A stretch of 64,000 nt of DNA from Ignavibacterium sp. (lineage in GTDB: Bacteria > Bacteroidota > Ignavibacteria > Ignavibacteriales > Ignavibacteriaceae), in the NCBI GenBank assembly GCA_018335755.1, contig JAGXRK010000062.1, positions 93,786 to 157,785 of the forward strand. The letters are read 5' to 3'. Positions 9,714 to 19,383 of this stretch are shown here, in pieces. Numbering within the stretch: the first letter of the stretch is position 1; every line of letters begins with the position of its first letter. Under the pieces are notes generated by a model. The model made no database searches. It was given only the letters and a program-made list of their open reading frames with translations, and was not told where the DNA came from. The position numbers and the translations under genes were made by a program.

Positions 9714-9775
9714 TAAAAAAGAGGGTGGATTATTAATTCAAACTTTGTGAAGTTTGATAAAAAACGATCCACCCC
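9714..9775 (-). terminator. Nested stem-loop and T-run between hcp and tssE
   Basis: In minus-strand sense an 8-bp stem GGGTGGAT/ATCCACCC (arms at 9767-9774 and 9723-9730) encloses a second 7-bp hairpin CAAACTT/AAGTTTG (9739-9745 with 9750-9756). TCTTTTTT follows directly. It begins about 27 nt after the hcp stop. The form is that of an intrinsic terminator or attenuator inside the operon, which would let hcp and the genes before it accumulate above tssE and those after it. Partial readthrough is assumed because tssE has no obvious promoter of its own. Confidence 0.75.
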
Positions 9776-9801
9776 GAAGGAAAGCTGAGTACTAAAAATA
9801 A

Positions 9802-10287
9802 TTATACAACCCTGAATGAAAAGAAACCAGAATCCTCGAACATAGTACTTGCTTTAACATGTTCCCATTCTGCTGTTTCTGCAACAAGATGTACTTTTTC
9901 CAGATGGGCTACATTTAGCTTTGGATTATCGTAAGAGGGCGGCATGAAGTTCTCAACCGCTACCAATCTGGCATTAGTCATTGTATACTTAAAGTATACT
10001 GTTTCCTTTCCTGTAGCTTCTGCAATTTCATATAAGGAAATAACTACAGATTTAAATACCTGACCTTGCGCACAATACTGAAACATGAAAGGAGTAAGTT
10101 TATCTATTTCCTTTAGAACCATAAATGGTTCGTAAGTTCTGCTGCCGGTAACCTGACCTGTGGATCTTTCAAATGGTAGTTTAATCGATTGACTAAATTC
10201 CAGAACCGTACTGGAACCATTTGGACGTGGACCTTCGAGATCGTTTCCCTCAGCATCCTTGAACAATATTTCGCCTTTTACAGCCAT
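9802..10287 (-). CDS. hcp: T6SS inner-tube protein Hcp/TssD
   Basis: The 161-residue Hcp forms the hexameric rings of the secreted tube. The family pattern is clear: GEILFKDAEGNDLEGP at the start, a central GRxxEP-like stretch (TGQVTGSRTYEPFMVLKEID), and a C-terminal DSGFFSFR segment. Unlike many genes here it has a consensus Shine-Dalgarno (AGGAGG) just before the ATG, and a strong terminator-like hairpin follows it. Both suggest high expression, as expected for a tube subunit that is used up on each firing. Confidence 0.95.
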   Translation of the reverse strand: MAVKGEILFKDAEGNDLEGPRPNGSSTVLEFSQSIKLPFERSTGQVTGSRTYEPFMVLKEIDKLTPFMFQYCAQGQVFKSVVISLYEIAEATGKETVYFKYTMTNARLVAVENFMPPSYDNPKLNVAHLEKVHLVAETAEWEHVKASTMFEDSGFFSFRVV

Positions 10288-10345
10288 TTTTTACCTCCTG
10301 GGTAATTTGTTGATAGATTAGTTAGTTATTTGTTTTTATTGATCA

Positions 10346-11812
10346 CTAAGCTTCTTCACCTGAATGGTATGCGGTTAATCTAAGGTTAACATCCATACCT
10401 GTTATTGCTACGTGCGGTCTGAATTCGCAACTGATCTGGAAAAATCCGGGTCTTTCTTTCAATTCAGTTACGTCCAGCTTATAAGAACGTAATGGTTTTT
10501 CAGCAACAATTTTTTCAGCTGGATTGGGCATATCAACAACAAGTGTATCTAGCCAGCTTGACATATCCTTTTTGATATCGCCTGCGCCTGCATTTTTTCC
10601 TACGAAAACAAGCTGACGGTATTTCAGATAGTGTGCAATTCTTGTTACTAACATTGTATATTGAAGACGAGCACCAACTGATGCGTTCGCAGAGGCAGCC
10701 GGGTCGTTCTTAATTTGAACTGGTCTGTTAGCCGATGGTGTTTCAAAGAAGCAGGCATAGTCTGTTCTGTCCCAGTGTGCTAATGGAATAAATCCAAGAT
10801 CACAAAGTTCTGCATCTTTTGCCTGACCAACAGAAGCTTCAACCGGAACTTTTAGTTTCTTCTGTCCGTGTTCTTCATAAGTTGGAACAGGAAGATTTTC
10901 AACTTTACCACCTGACTCAACACCAACTATTTTAACGCTCCATCCCCACTTCTCAAAGCTTTTAACCATATTAGACGCTAATGCGTAAGATGCGTGACAC
11001 CAAAGACTGTTGTCCTGCCCTGCTCGCATTACATTCTCAGAATAGTTAAAGTTTTTTGTGGGTTCTGATTCTGCATTATAAGGTAACCGTCCGAGAAATC
11101 TTGGTAAAGCTAAACCAATGTACTTTGAACGATCATCATCACGGAAAGCTCTCCAAGAAGCATATTGCGCTCCTTCCTTCAATTGTTCAGGAAGAAACCG
11201 GTTATTCATTACATCATTCATACTGTTCTCACCAAAAAACTTATGGCTTGCATTGCCAATAAATGGAATTTGGGCTGACTCTGAAAGAACAGAGAGATGT
11301 TGAAGTAATGATATGTCCTGTGGTGAATTACTTACAGCAAAGTCTGCAAGAATTGCAGTGTAAGAATGTCCTCCAACTTTATCATAAGCACCCCAGTAAA
11401 TATGATGCCATAATCCTGAGTCTTTTTCATATCCTTCACCAAGAGCAGCATCGTTAAGATCATCGTACAATTCTTCTTTAGAAGTATCGAGCAATTCAAA
11501 CTTAACGGGTTTGCTGAATTCAGTATTCTGTACCAGAAATAAAAGACCTCGCCACGTAGATTCGAGTTCCTGAAAATCCTGGTTATGTAAAATTTCATCC
11601 ATCTGGGCGCTGAGCACTGTATCCAGATCAGCTATATAAGAGTCTACAAGTGCACCGGTTATTTTAAATACTTCTGACTCTTTACCAACTTTACCGATGA
11701 ATTCAGCTACTGCTGATTTCTTGGAGTCGTCCAGCATGGAGATTAGCTTATCAACAGAAGTCTGTTGAGTTTCCTGTCCTTGTTCTGTTGATCCTGATTT
11801 TTCTGTAGCCAT
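10346..11812 (-). CDS. tssC: T6SS contractile sheath large subunit TssC
   Basis: The 488-residue TssC (VipB/EvpB/ImpC) builds the sheath together with TssB. Diagnostic parts are the helix ending ELESTWRGLLFLVQNTEF, the segment FIGNASHKFFGE, the ALPRFLGRLPY motif, and a C-terminal RPHVAITGMDVNLRL tail close to the stop. A GGAGG sequence precedes the ATG at 11812. It sits 58 nt upstream of hcp and downstream of tssB, the usual order. Confidence 0.96.
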   Translation of the reverse strand: MATEKSGSTEQGQETQQTSVDKLISMLDDSKKSAVAEFIGKVGKESEVFKITGALVDSYIADLDTVLSAQMDEILHNQDFQELESTWRGLLFLVQNTEFSKPVKFELLDTSKEELYDDLNDAALGEGYEKDSGLWHHIYWGAYDKVGGHSYTAILADFAVSNSPQDISLLQHLSVLSESAQIPFIGNASHKFFGENSMNDVMNNRFLPEQLKEGAQYASWRAFRDDDRSKYIGLALPRFLGRLPYNAESEPTKNFNYSENVMRAGQDNSLWCHASYALASNMVKSFEKWGWSVKIVGVESGGKVENLPVPTYEEHGQKKLKVPVEASVGQAKDAELCDLGFIPLAHWDRTDYACFFETPSANRPVQIKNDPAASANASVGARLQYTMLVTRIAHYLKYRQLVFVGKNAGAGDIKKDMSSWLDTLVVDMPNPAEKIVAEKPLRSYKLDVTELKERPGFFQISCEFRPHVAITGMDVNLRLTAYHSGEEA

Positions 11813-11869
11813 TTAATTAAACCTCCGTCTAACTATTTTTTATTAAAAAATTTATTCATTTAAAGATTA

Positions 11870-12364
11870 TTACTTTGTGGTTCCAAGTTTATTAATAAGA
11901 TCATCAATACTTGCACCGCCATCTTTAAGTACTCCCTCAAGAGCTTTCTTCAAATTAGCATCTTTAAGAACTGCAAGCTTGAGTTCTTTAAGTCTTTCCC
12001 TTGCCTCAAGTAATTTCTGCAGAGGCTCAACTTTCTTAACAATCTCATCCGGATGAAAATCTTTGATATCCTGGAAATCGAGGTTAACTTCCATTTTGGC
12101 TTCCGGATCATCCGAAACTCTGTTGGCAACAGTAAGCTTTAATTTTGGATTTATATCCTTCAGAATTCTCTTATAGTCGCCTTTATTGCCTATTGTACGA
12201 AGCCTCCTGTCCTTTAACGGAGGTTGACTTCCCGGTTCACTCTTGCTAAAGTTACCGGGGATAAGCATCCTATAGTCGAGTTCAACGCTTTCCTTCGCAT
12301 CAGTGCTTGGGAGTATAGCAACCTTGACTCGCTGGGCTATGGTAGGTTTCACTGGTTTTGCCAT
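11870..12364 (-). CDS. tssB: T6SS contractile sheath small subunit TssB
   Basis: This TssB (VipA) has a VKVAILPSTDAKESVELDYRMLIPGNF opening and a later DIKDFHPDEIVKKVEPL segment, both conserved. A GTG at 12370 would overlap the tssA stop, but the Shine-Dalgarno AGGAG lies only three bases from it. The ATG at 12364 is nine bases from the same site and two bases after the tssA stop, so I chose the 164-residue form beginning MAKPVKPT. Together with TssC it forms the sheath that ClpV dismantles. Confidence 0.94.
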   Translation of the reverse strand: MAKPVKPTIAQRVKVAILPSTDAKESVELDYRMLIPGNFSKSEPGSQPPLKDRRLRTIGNKGDYKRILKDINPKLKLTVANRVSDDPEAKMEVNLDFQDIKDFHPDEIVKKVEPLQKLLEARERLKELKLAVLKDANLKKALEGVLKDGGASIDDLINKLGTTK

Positions 12365-12366
12365 TT

Positions 12367-14034
12367 TCACTTTCTCCTTTTATGTTTTTGTTGTTCTAAA
12401 TTAATTGCCAGAATTCCATTGTACTTTGCTATTTTGTAATAAAGTTCTTCCTGCTGTTTTTCAATATTTGATTTTGCTGCTTCTCCGTCAGTAATAAAGA
12501 GTAACTGCACATTAGTAAGGTAAAGTGATTGCCATGCTGCAGCACTGAGTGCCGGTTCCCACTCACCTAATTTTAATTCATCAATTAAGATCCGAATTTC
12601 CTCAAGAAAAACTTTTGCAACATTATAATGTTTAGCTTCATAACAGAAATTTGCAAGATTAAGTCTTCGCAGAAATTTACCCTTAATCCTTTCCTCAGAA
12701 TTAAGCCCCTGATGCATTTTTTCAAAATTTTCTTCAAATTTAGAGGGGAGTTGACTAACAGCCTGCTGATATTCAATCTTTAGATCATCATAAGAAGGAT
12801 CGACAATAGGACTTACAACTGAAGAACCGCCGGAACCTGATCCTCCGCCAGATGATACACTTCTGCTCACCTCATCGAGCCACATATTTGTTTCTTTATC
12901 AGCAAATGGAACTTCCCCGCCGCTAAATATCAAAGATGGTAATTCAGGTAGTCTTTTAATAAGTCTTGCAAGATGATACTTAATATCTGCGGCAGCAGTA
13001 CTATAACTTCCTCCTTTACTTTCTAATGCAGTAACCAGATATCTCTGTGCATCAAACCAGTAACGGAATTCACTGTTATCTCTTATAAACTCCAATTCAA
13101 TTCTTGGAATTATTATTTCGAATTTATTTTCATTGAACCATTGAGGAATCAAACGTCTTATCGTATCATTTGGAGGTTCGATATTTGTTATTTTATCTTC
13201 ATGAGGAGGCAGTTGAAGCCCACTCCATTGGAGTAGACGTCCAATGCCGAAAGCAAAGAATGAATCCGGAGTCCTTTCTTTTGATTCTCCATTTTCATTA
13301 TATTCATAAAGATGAACTAGCGTTCGTCTGAGTTGAAGTATAGCTTCATCTTCAGAAGCCGGTGCTAGCGTCTTGACAATCACAGTAGCCTCTTCACGGG
13401 TTTGAGAAAAGTCGGATACCCTGGGTTCCTGACGTGGTTTTGGTGGTGGTGGTTTTCTCTCTGGTGCCGGGGGAGGATTTAACGCTTTCTTAGCTGACTC
13501 AGTATGAGTTATAAAAATTTCCTGTAATGCCTGAAGCACCGGGATATTTTCAGGGAAAAGTTTTTCACATTCAGTTAAAATTTGTGTTAATAATTCTTTT
13601 ATCTGAAGTGCATCATCGGCATTGCTTTTAATAATTTCTTCACGCTCCAGCAGTTTTGTAACTCTTCCAGTGTTAAGAAATTGAATGGCTTTGTTTTTTA
13701 AAACAGGATTTGCCGGGAATAAATCATTACCATATCTTTTAAGTAATTCATTTACAAGAATGAGACCTTCCTTGAATCCCTTTATATTTTCAGTTCTGTA
13801 TAAGGCAAAGCATAACCAGCAGGCTACTTTAATATCTTTACTTTTTTCTTTTAGAATTATCTCAGATAGTTCAATCCAGTTCTTGTAATCGGGAACTGTT
13901 TTAGGAAATTCCATACTGAGCTTAAAGAATTCCTCCACATCAGAAGCATCTGATCCTACAGGAGAATCACCGGGAATTGGCTCAAGATACTCTTGTATCT
14001 CATTTGGTATTACTATTTGAATGGTTTCACTCAT
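12367..14034 (-). CDS. tssA: T6SS assembly chaperone TssA (ImpA-N domain)
   Basis: The 555-residue TssA caps the growing tube and sheath. The N-terminal ImpA-N domain (about 10-130) has IPGDSPVGSDASDVEEFFKL, the family hallmark, followed by DWIELSEIILKEKSKDIKVACWL-like sequence. A Pro-rich linker (PPPAPERKPPPPKPRQEP, about 190-210) joins it to a middle domain, with a Gly/Ser-rich loop near 400. The C-terminal region resembles VasJ/type VI protein-like tails. It ends where tssB begins. Confidence 0.9.
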   Translation of the reverse strand: MSETIQIVIPNEIQEYLEPIPGDSPVGSDASDVEEFFKLSMEFPKTVPDYKNWIELSEIILKEKSKDIKVACWLCFALYRTENIKGFKEGLILVNELLKRYGNDLFPANPVLKNKAIQFLNTGRVTKLLEREEIIKSNADDALQIKELLTQILTECEKLFPENIPVLQALQEIFITHTESAKKALNPPPAPERKPPPPKPRQEPRVSDFSQTREEATVIVKTLAPASEDEAILQLRRTLVHLYEYNENGESKERTPDSFFAFGIGRLLQWSGLQLPPHEDKITNIEPPNDTIRRLIPQWFNENKFEIIIPRIELEFIRDNSEFRYWFDAQRYLVTALESKGGSYSTAAADIKYHLARLIKRLPELPSLIFSGGEVPFADKETNMWLDEVSRSVSSGGGSGSGGSSVVSPIVDPSYDDLKIEYQQAVSQLPSKFEENFEKMHQGLNSEERIKGKFLRRLNLANFCYEAKHYNVAKVFLEEIRILIDELKLGEWEPALSAAAWQSLYLTNVQLLFITDGEAAKSNIEKQQEELYYKIAKYNGILAINLEQQKHKRRK

Positions 14035-14063
14035 AATGTTTTTTCAGTATTTATAAATCCGGA

Positions 14064-14945
14064 CTAATTAAATGCTTTAAGCTGATTAGTAATAAAATCT
14101 TTTAAGATAACGCTATGATTTTTATCGAATATGAAATCCTTTAAGTTTAAATCCGGTACTTTACCCGAAATAAGTTTTGGAAATTCAGTCGGTTCAGGTA
14201 ATGCCGGGTAAACATACAAACTAACTTTGAAATTCTGATCACTTGTCTTAAAGATAAGCGGGATATTTTTCTGAGACCTCATTTTAATTTTGATTAATTC
14301 AATTATGAATCCAGTATCAAAATTGATGTTTTCATCATCTGAGCAAAAACTTATTGATAAAGATTCTGTGCTATTCGATTTATTATTTTCTTCTTTTACA
14401 GATTTTAATTTAAGCCTGTTAATAAACTCTAAAAGAGTTGTTCCTGCAAGATATTCCTCAAAAACGTTTTCGGCTGCAATAGCTGAACTTATTCTTATCT
14501 CAGCTTTATTAAACTCATTAACTATTTCGTTTAGTGCCGGGGATTTTAGTGAAAACAAAAAAAGTTGTTTTGCTTTGTAAAAGAAACTGTTAAGAATTAA
14601 AGGCGCTGCTCCTGTCCGGAATGAATTAAAAAATTCTCTTCTGAAAAATGTGAATACTATAAATGGAAACTGCCTTCCGCTTTTGTCTATACCCGGATTC
14701 AATAAGCCACAAATTATTTTGTCACTGGACTCCATGGGCAGTATAAATTCAAAACTTTGTGAGCCGTCATAGACCTCCTTCCAGCTATTTCCTAATGAAA
14801 GTTTTGATGAGATTATACCTTTCTGAATCCAATCATCAAGTTTTGAAAACTCATCGCTGACGGCTTTGTGTTTAATGAAATCAGGAAACTGAGGAAGTTT
14901 TCCGAAAAAACTGAATCCGTTTCCAAAAGTTGAATCGCTATTCAA
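14064..14945 (-). CDS. tagF: T6SS-associated protein TagF
   Basis: The 293-residue protein opens with GFSFFGKLPQFPDFIKHKAVSDEFSKLDDWIQKGI, the highly characteristic TagF/SciT/ImpM start. It continues with a KIICGLLNPGIDKSGRQFPFIVF segment that defines the domain. In Pseudomonas aeruginosa TagF represses the T6SS post-translationally, in a pathway that also uses Fha. An FHA protein lies at the head of this cluster, but no PpkA or PppA homologue is in the window. It lies between tssM and tssA, spaced 22 and 29 nt from them. Confidence 0.9.
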   Translation of the reverse strand: MNSDSTFGNGFSFFGKLPQFPDFIKHKAVSDEFSKLDDWIQKGIISSKLSLGNSWKEVYDGSQSFEFILPMESSDKIICGLLNPGIDKSGRQFPFIVFTFFRREFFNSFRTGAAPLILNSFFYKAKQLFLFSLKSPALNEIVNEFNKAEIRISSAIAAENVFEEYLAGTTLLEFINRLKLKSVKEENNKSNSTESLSISFCSDDENINFDTGFIIELIKIKMRSQKNIPLIFKTSDQNFKVSLYVYPALPEPTEFPKLISGKVPDLNLKDFIFDKNHSVILKDFITNQLKAFN

Positions 14946-14967
14946 TTATAAATTTTATATTATATGT

Positions 14968-17900
14968 TTAATTAATTTTCGTCGGCAGCACGAAAGTTTT
15001 GAAAAAATTGGAAGCAAAAGGATTACGTGTGCTTCCTGCGTCAAGAATATACAATACTGTCACATCATAAGCTCCATCTTTTTTAAAAGTCCAGTTCAAT
15101 ACATATTGGGAAGCAGACTCTCCCCTGGAAATATTTGCATCATTAAGCAATCTGAAAAAAGCCCAATCACCAGGGAAACTTTTTGTTTCGGAAGTACCGT
15201 AATCACGTATAGAAATATTCATTCTAACACCGGGAGCTCCCCTTCCGCCAGGCCAGGTGTAATCTTCCCAAAAAGCAGCACCCATTTTATATTGATTGTC
15301 TTTTCCATCAACGCTGAGAAAAACCTGTTCAACAATTGGTCTTCTACCGGCAATTGGCCTTGAATCAGGTATGCTTGGTTTAAGCCTGAATGAAACGGAT
15401 AAATCTCCGCTCTTGAAAAGTGTTGAGGTAATTGCATCAGCTTTCTTTAAAGCTTCAATAGCATCATTTGAAATGTTCAGCCCCTCGTTTTCCCACTGAT
15501 TGGCACGCCATCTTTCTTTATTTATAAAAGAGCTGAGTTCCTGGTTAAAGAAAGTCCACAAGATTCCTTCCGGTTTAAAGAAATCTTTAAAGTCCTGAAT
15601 TGGTGCGTCGCTTCCTGCCTGTTTAAAGGGAAATGATGTAGACAGAACCCTGTTAAAATTATCAGCTATTTTGGATTTCCATTGTGCATTAAGATATTGA
15701 GCTGCATCGGCAAGTATTGCTCTCCACGTAAGTTTAACCGGTTCCATAAACATATTTTGAAATTCGGGTAGATTGAATAATGCTCCGCGCATTGCCTGTA
15801 GCGCGGTTGCAAGTTCTACTGCACGCTGATCAATTACATTTACTGCATAGTCTTTGGTTAAATCCTGACCAGCTTTAATATTTTCAAGTACTCCGCTGAT
15901 AGCGCCATATTGCACTATCATTGCATTTAAATCACCACTTCCGCCGCCGGTAATAAATTTTCTATACTTTTCAACTTCAGGCAGTTTTGAATTACCAAGA
16001 TTGAACTGTTTAACAATATTAGCTTGAAGAGAATCCGGCGATTGCAGGTCTGCAATTATCTGCATTTGATCGGAAAATACTTTTAGTAATAACATTAAGG
16101 GTGAACTAACAGGGTCACTAAGCATTTTAAGATTGTTCGCAGCAAGAGGTACTGATTCAAATCCTGAATATCTTATTCCTTGAAGCATCTGCAGCCAGGT
16201 GTTACGGTAATCGTTAACATATAACAGAAGCAGGTTCTTTTTCATTTCATTACTGTCAAAATCGGATGCAGCTGAAGGATTTATTTTGGACTTTCCTAAT
16301 ACCCAATCTTCGCTTCCCGGATTCATACTTTCATTTAAGAGAGTTTCTCTTACATAATTCATCCATCCATCGGCGGTGAATATGTATGGGATAGTATAAT
16401 CAGTTCTCATCATCCCGGTAAATCTTCCGCCAACTATCTGTTCCATAGTCATTTGATTGGGGAACTGATCTATTCCATTTTGTTTTATTCTTGCATAAAT
16501 ATTTTCTGCGCTTGGTTTGTACTGAAGTCTATCACGTACAATGCTTGTTAGAAGATTATCAACTTTAGCCTGATAAACATTCTTATCTTCCAGTTTCGAT
16601 ACGAAAAAAGCGACATAGTTATTAACTAATTTCTTCAAAGAATCTTTTTCTGCATTGGAAGCAAGTGGGTTAGATTTAATGAATTTGTTGTTCAGGATAT
16701 TATTAAATACACCAACAAGAAACTTTTGGCCGGAAGTATCTAACCTGGCTCTTTCATTTCCCAGCAGCAGGTATGATTTTAAATTATTATAAATTTCTTC
16801 ACCGGGATAGTCTTTACCGTTTGCATAATTATTAAGATGAAAAACCAATTCACTATATACATTGTTTGTAAAGAATCCTTCTGTCTTTTCCAGATAAAGC
16901 TTGTTTAAATATTCAAGGGTTTCCTTGCTGCGATCCATTCCAAAACTTATAAATGCCTCGTTAGCTTTCCCTTTTTCTATCTTTTCTATCAACTCTCTTA
17001 AGTGTTCAGCTTCGGTAAAATTACTAAGCAGATCACCACTCCAGTTTATATTTTTAAAGTTAGCTGCTGTTTTAGAAATTTTATCTAAAGCATCGCTGCT
17101 TCCGTTGTATCCTATAAAAGTGAAAAGTGAAAATAAAACCAGCAAAAATGCAGAAACAGAAACTGTTACTAACTTTAATGTGCTGTTTTGTCTAACAGCA
17201 CCTGAAGTTTGCCCGGCTTTAAAATATTGGTCCCCAATTACAATTTCGTTGAGCATATCTTTAATAAAGTAATGCTTTGTCTCAACAATTTCTGCCTCTT
17301 CTTCCTGTGCGGTTTGAGGCAGATTAAATTGTTTTGCAATTTCACGAATTGCAAGATCCAACGGTGCGCCTTCCTGTGTTCCGCTTGTAAAATAGAATCC
17401 GCGGAAAATCGGATTGTCCTGATATGGATTATGCTGAAAGACCTCACCCATAAGATAGGTTAACTTTTTCTGTAGTGACTGAAATTGATAAGGGAATAAA
17501 AATACTTTTCTTCTTTGTTCGCGCTTTAACGGACTGCTGAGTCTGATTGTTCTGATATTGAAAATCTTGTCTGAAAGTAACTTAAATTCAGATTCAAAAA
17601 CAGCTTTGGGCTCTGTATTTTGCTGCTGCTGAGCATTAAGCGTGGCACCCCAAATCTGTGAGCGTTCAATTTCACTGAAATCGCCAAAATACTCGACAAA
17701 TCCCTGTATTAAATCACACTTGGTAAACATGAAATAAACCGGGAAGTTAACACCGAGATTTTCAATTAGTTCATCAATCCGCTGTCTGATTGCTTTTGCA
17801 TGGTTATAAAGAGCATCGTTTTCTGAACTAATTATTTCATCAATATTTAGAGCAACAATTACTCCGTTTACTGGTTTTTTCTTCCTGTTCTTTCTTAATG

Positions 17901-18489
17901 TTTCAAGGAAAGCCAGCCATTCAACACGATCTTCAGTTTGAGTAACATATCTTCCGGCTGTGTCAAGAAAAATTCCTTTAGTTGAAAAGAACCAATCACA
18001 ATTTCTTGTACCGCCAACTCCTCTGAAACCGTCTCTGCCGAATGGAAATTCAAGTCCTGAGTTTTGAATTGCAGTTGTTTTACCAGCTGCTGATGGACCT
18101 ATTATCATATACCAGGGCAAGGCATAAAGAGCAGCTTTACCGGTTTTACCTTTTCCGATTTTTGAATTTTTCAGAGAAGTAATTGCAGCTTCAAGCTGCT
18201 TTTTAAACTGTTCAATCTCAGCTCGTTTCTCCGGACTTAAACTTGCCATCTGTGAATCAGCTGAATTACTTATTGATTGCTCAATATTATTTGATTTCTG
18301 CGCATCCTTCATTTTTTTGAAAAGATAAAAAATCAAACCAATCAATAAAAAGAAAACTATTATTATTACCTGTATCATCCAGGAAGCTCCCAGGTGCTGC
18401 CCAACAAATATTATAAGAAATAGAAGTATTAGGCCTACTACAAGCGAGATAATATTTCGGGGTTTAAATAAACTTTTAAATGACGGCAT
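14968..18489 (-). CDS. tssM: T6SS membrane-complex protein TssM/IcmF
   Basis: The 1173-residue protein crosses the inner membrane and reaches the outer-membrane lipoprotein TssJ. Two N-terminal helices (about 12-30 and 35-53) are followed by a cytoplasmic GTPase-like domain with Walker A GPSAAGKTT (about 132-140). A third helix (VSVSAFLLVLFSLFTFIGY, about 445-465) leads into a long periplasmic part with a beta-rich C-terminus. An intact Walker A is not universal in TssM. It follows tssL and precedes tagF. Confidence 0.95.
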   Translation of the reverse strand: MPSFKSLFKPRNIISLVVGLILLFLIIFVGQHLGASWMIQVIIIVFFLLIGLIFYLFKKMKDAQKSNNIEQSISNSADSQMASLSPEKRAEIEQFKKQLEAAITSLKNSKIGKGKTGKAALYALPWYMIIGPSAAGKTTAIQNSGLEFPFGRDGFRGVGGTRNCDWFFSTKGIFLDTAGRYVTQTEDRVEWLAFLETLRKNRKKKPVNGVIVALNIDEIISSENDALYNHAKAIRQRIDELIENLGVNFPVYFMFTKCDLIQGFVEYFGDFSEIERSQIWGATLNAQQQQNTEPKAVFESEFKLLSDKIFNIRTIRLSSPLKREQRRKVFLFPYQFQSLQKKLTYLMGEVFQHNPYQDNPIFRGFYFTSGTQEGAPLDLAIREIAKQFNLPQTAQEEEAEIVETKHYFIKDMLNEIVIGDQYFKAGQTSGAVRQNSTLKLVTVSVSAFLLVLFSLFTFIGYNGSSDALDKISKTAANFKNINWSGDLLSNFTEAEHLRELIEKIEKGKANEAFISFGMDRSKETLEYLNKLYLEKTEGFFTNNVYSELVFHLNNYANGKDYPGEEIYNNLKSYLLLGNERARLDTSGQKFLVGVFNNILNNKFIKSNPLASNAEKDSLKKLVNNYVAFFVSKLEDKNVYQAKVDNLLTSIVRDRLQYKPSAENIYARIKQNGIDQFPNQMTMEQIVGGRFTGMMRTDYTIPYIFTADGWMNYVRETLLNESMNPGSEDWVLGKSKINPSAASDFDSNEMKKNLLLLYVNDYRNTWLQMLQGIRYSGFESVPLAANNLKMLSDPVSSPLMLLLKVFSDQMQIIADLQSPDSLQANIVKQFNLGNSKLPEVEKYRKFITGGGSGDLNAMIVQYGAISGVLENIKAGQDLTKDYAVNVIDQRAVELATALQAMRGALFNLPEFQNMFMEPVKLTWRAILADAAQYLNAQWKSKIADNFNRVLSTSFPFKQAGSDAPIQDFKDFFKPEGILWTFFNQELSSFINKERWRANQWENEGLNISNDAIEALKKADAITSTLFKSGDLSVSFRLKPSIPDSRPIAGRRPIVEQVFLSVDGKDNQYKMGAAFWEDYTWPGGRGAPGVRMNISIRDYGTSETKSFPGDWAFFRLLNDANISRGESASQYVLNWTFKKDGAYDVTVLYILDAGSTRNPFASNFFKTFVLPTKIN

Positions 18490-18520
18490 TTTATTATTAT
18501 TTTTTTGCTAAGAATTAAAG

Positions 18521-19210
18521 TTATGAAATAAGGTTTTTTAACATCTCGGCAACATCAGATGTGGAACTTGAAATTGATGCTGACATTATAAAGTAAAAAA
18601 TTATAAAAATAATAACTGCTGCAACGGGAAATACCCAGATTGGAAGCCCGCTGTTTGATGCCTGAACAAGCATATCTTTCGGCCTGGCATTTGGTGAAAT
18701 TGTATCGATAGAAGAATACATTTCGGGGTGCAGTTCCAGATTCAGATCATCAATTACTCTACGCAAATTTTCAGGAGATTGAAGCTGGTATTTTCCTTTA
18801 AAACCAAGAGCGAGGCATAAATAATAAACTTCAAGTATATCGGCATTAACACTTGATCTCTGTCTGAGCTGATGAAGAAAATCAAAAAACTCTTCACCGG
18901 CATTAAATGTATCAAACAATTTTATCTGCATTGGTTCAGCAAGCCATTCATCTTTCTGCGCCCAGGATGAACTTATTATTGTTTCATCAAGAAAAGCAAC
19001 AAGTGCAAATTTTGCATACCTGACTTTTTCATTGTCAATTCCTGCAGTTCTGGCATCTCTTTCAAACCTGTCGAATAAATCACCTACACGTGATTTTAAT
19101 GTTGATGCATCACCGTAATTGTTTGTTGCTCTTAGCTGAAGGATAAGCATAAGAGTTTCAGATGACAGATCAGCAATATTTTTTCTTTTTTCTTTTTGCG
19201 GATTGCTCAT
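18521..19210 (-). CDS. tssL: T6SS membrane-complex protein TssL (DotU type)
   Basis: The 229-residue DotU-family protein has a cytoplasmic helical bundle and one C-terminal membrane helix (PIWVFPVAAVIIFIIFYFIM, about 190-210). The conserved AKFALVAFLDETIISSSW and LYYLCLALGFKGKY-like segments identify it. No OmpA peptidoglycan-binding domain is attached, so this is the short form of TssL. The neighbours tssM and tssK fit the membrane and baseplate assembly block. Confidence 0.95.
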   Translation of the reverse strand: MSNPQKEKRKNIADLSSETLMLILQLRATNNYGDASTLKSRVGDLFDRFERDARTAGIDNEKVRYAKFALVAFLDETIISSSWAQKDEWLAEPMQIKLFDTFNAGEEFFDFLHQLRQRSSVNADILEVYYLCLALGFKGKYQLQSPENLRRVIDDLNLELHPEMYSSIDTISPNARPKDMLVQASNSGLPIWVFPVAAVIIFIIFYFIMSASISSSTSDVAEMLKNLIS

Positions 19211-19383
19211 TTTGAATTCTTTAATTTATCAAAAATGGTTTATTATTCCTTATCAGGAATTTGGTGAATGTTGTAAGGAACTGGTATGTATCCTTTTTAA
19301 TTAATTTAAATTAAAAATCAGAATGTAATTATTTGTATTAGTTGAAAGACAACCTATACTTAAAATCCTATTATCTCACCTAA

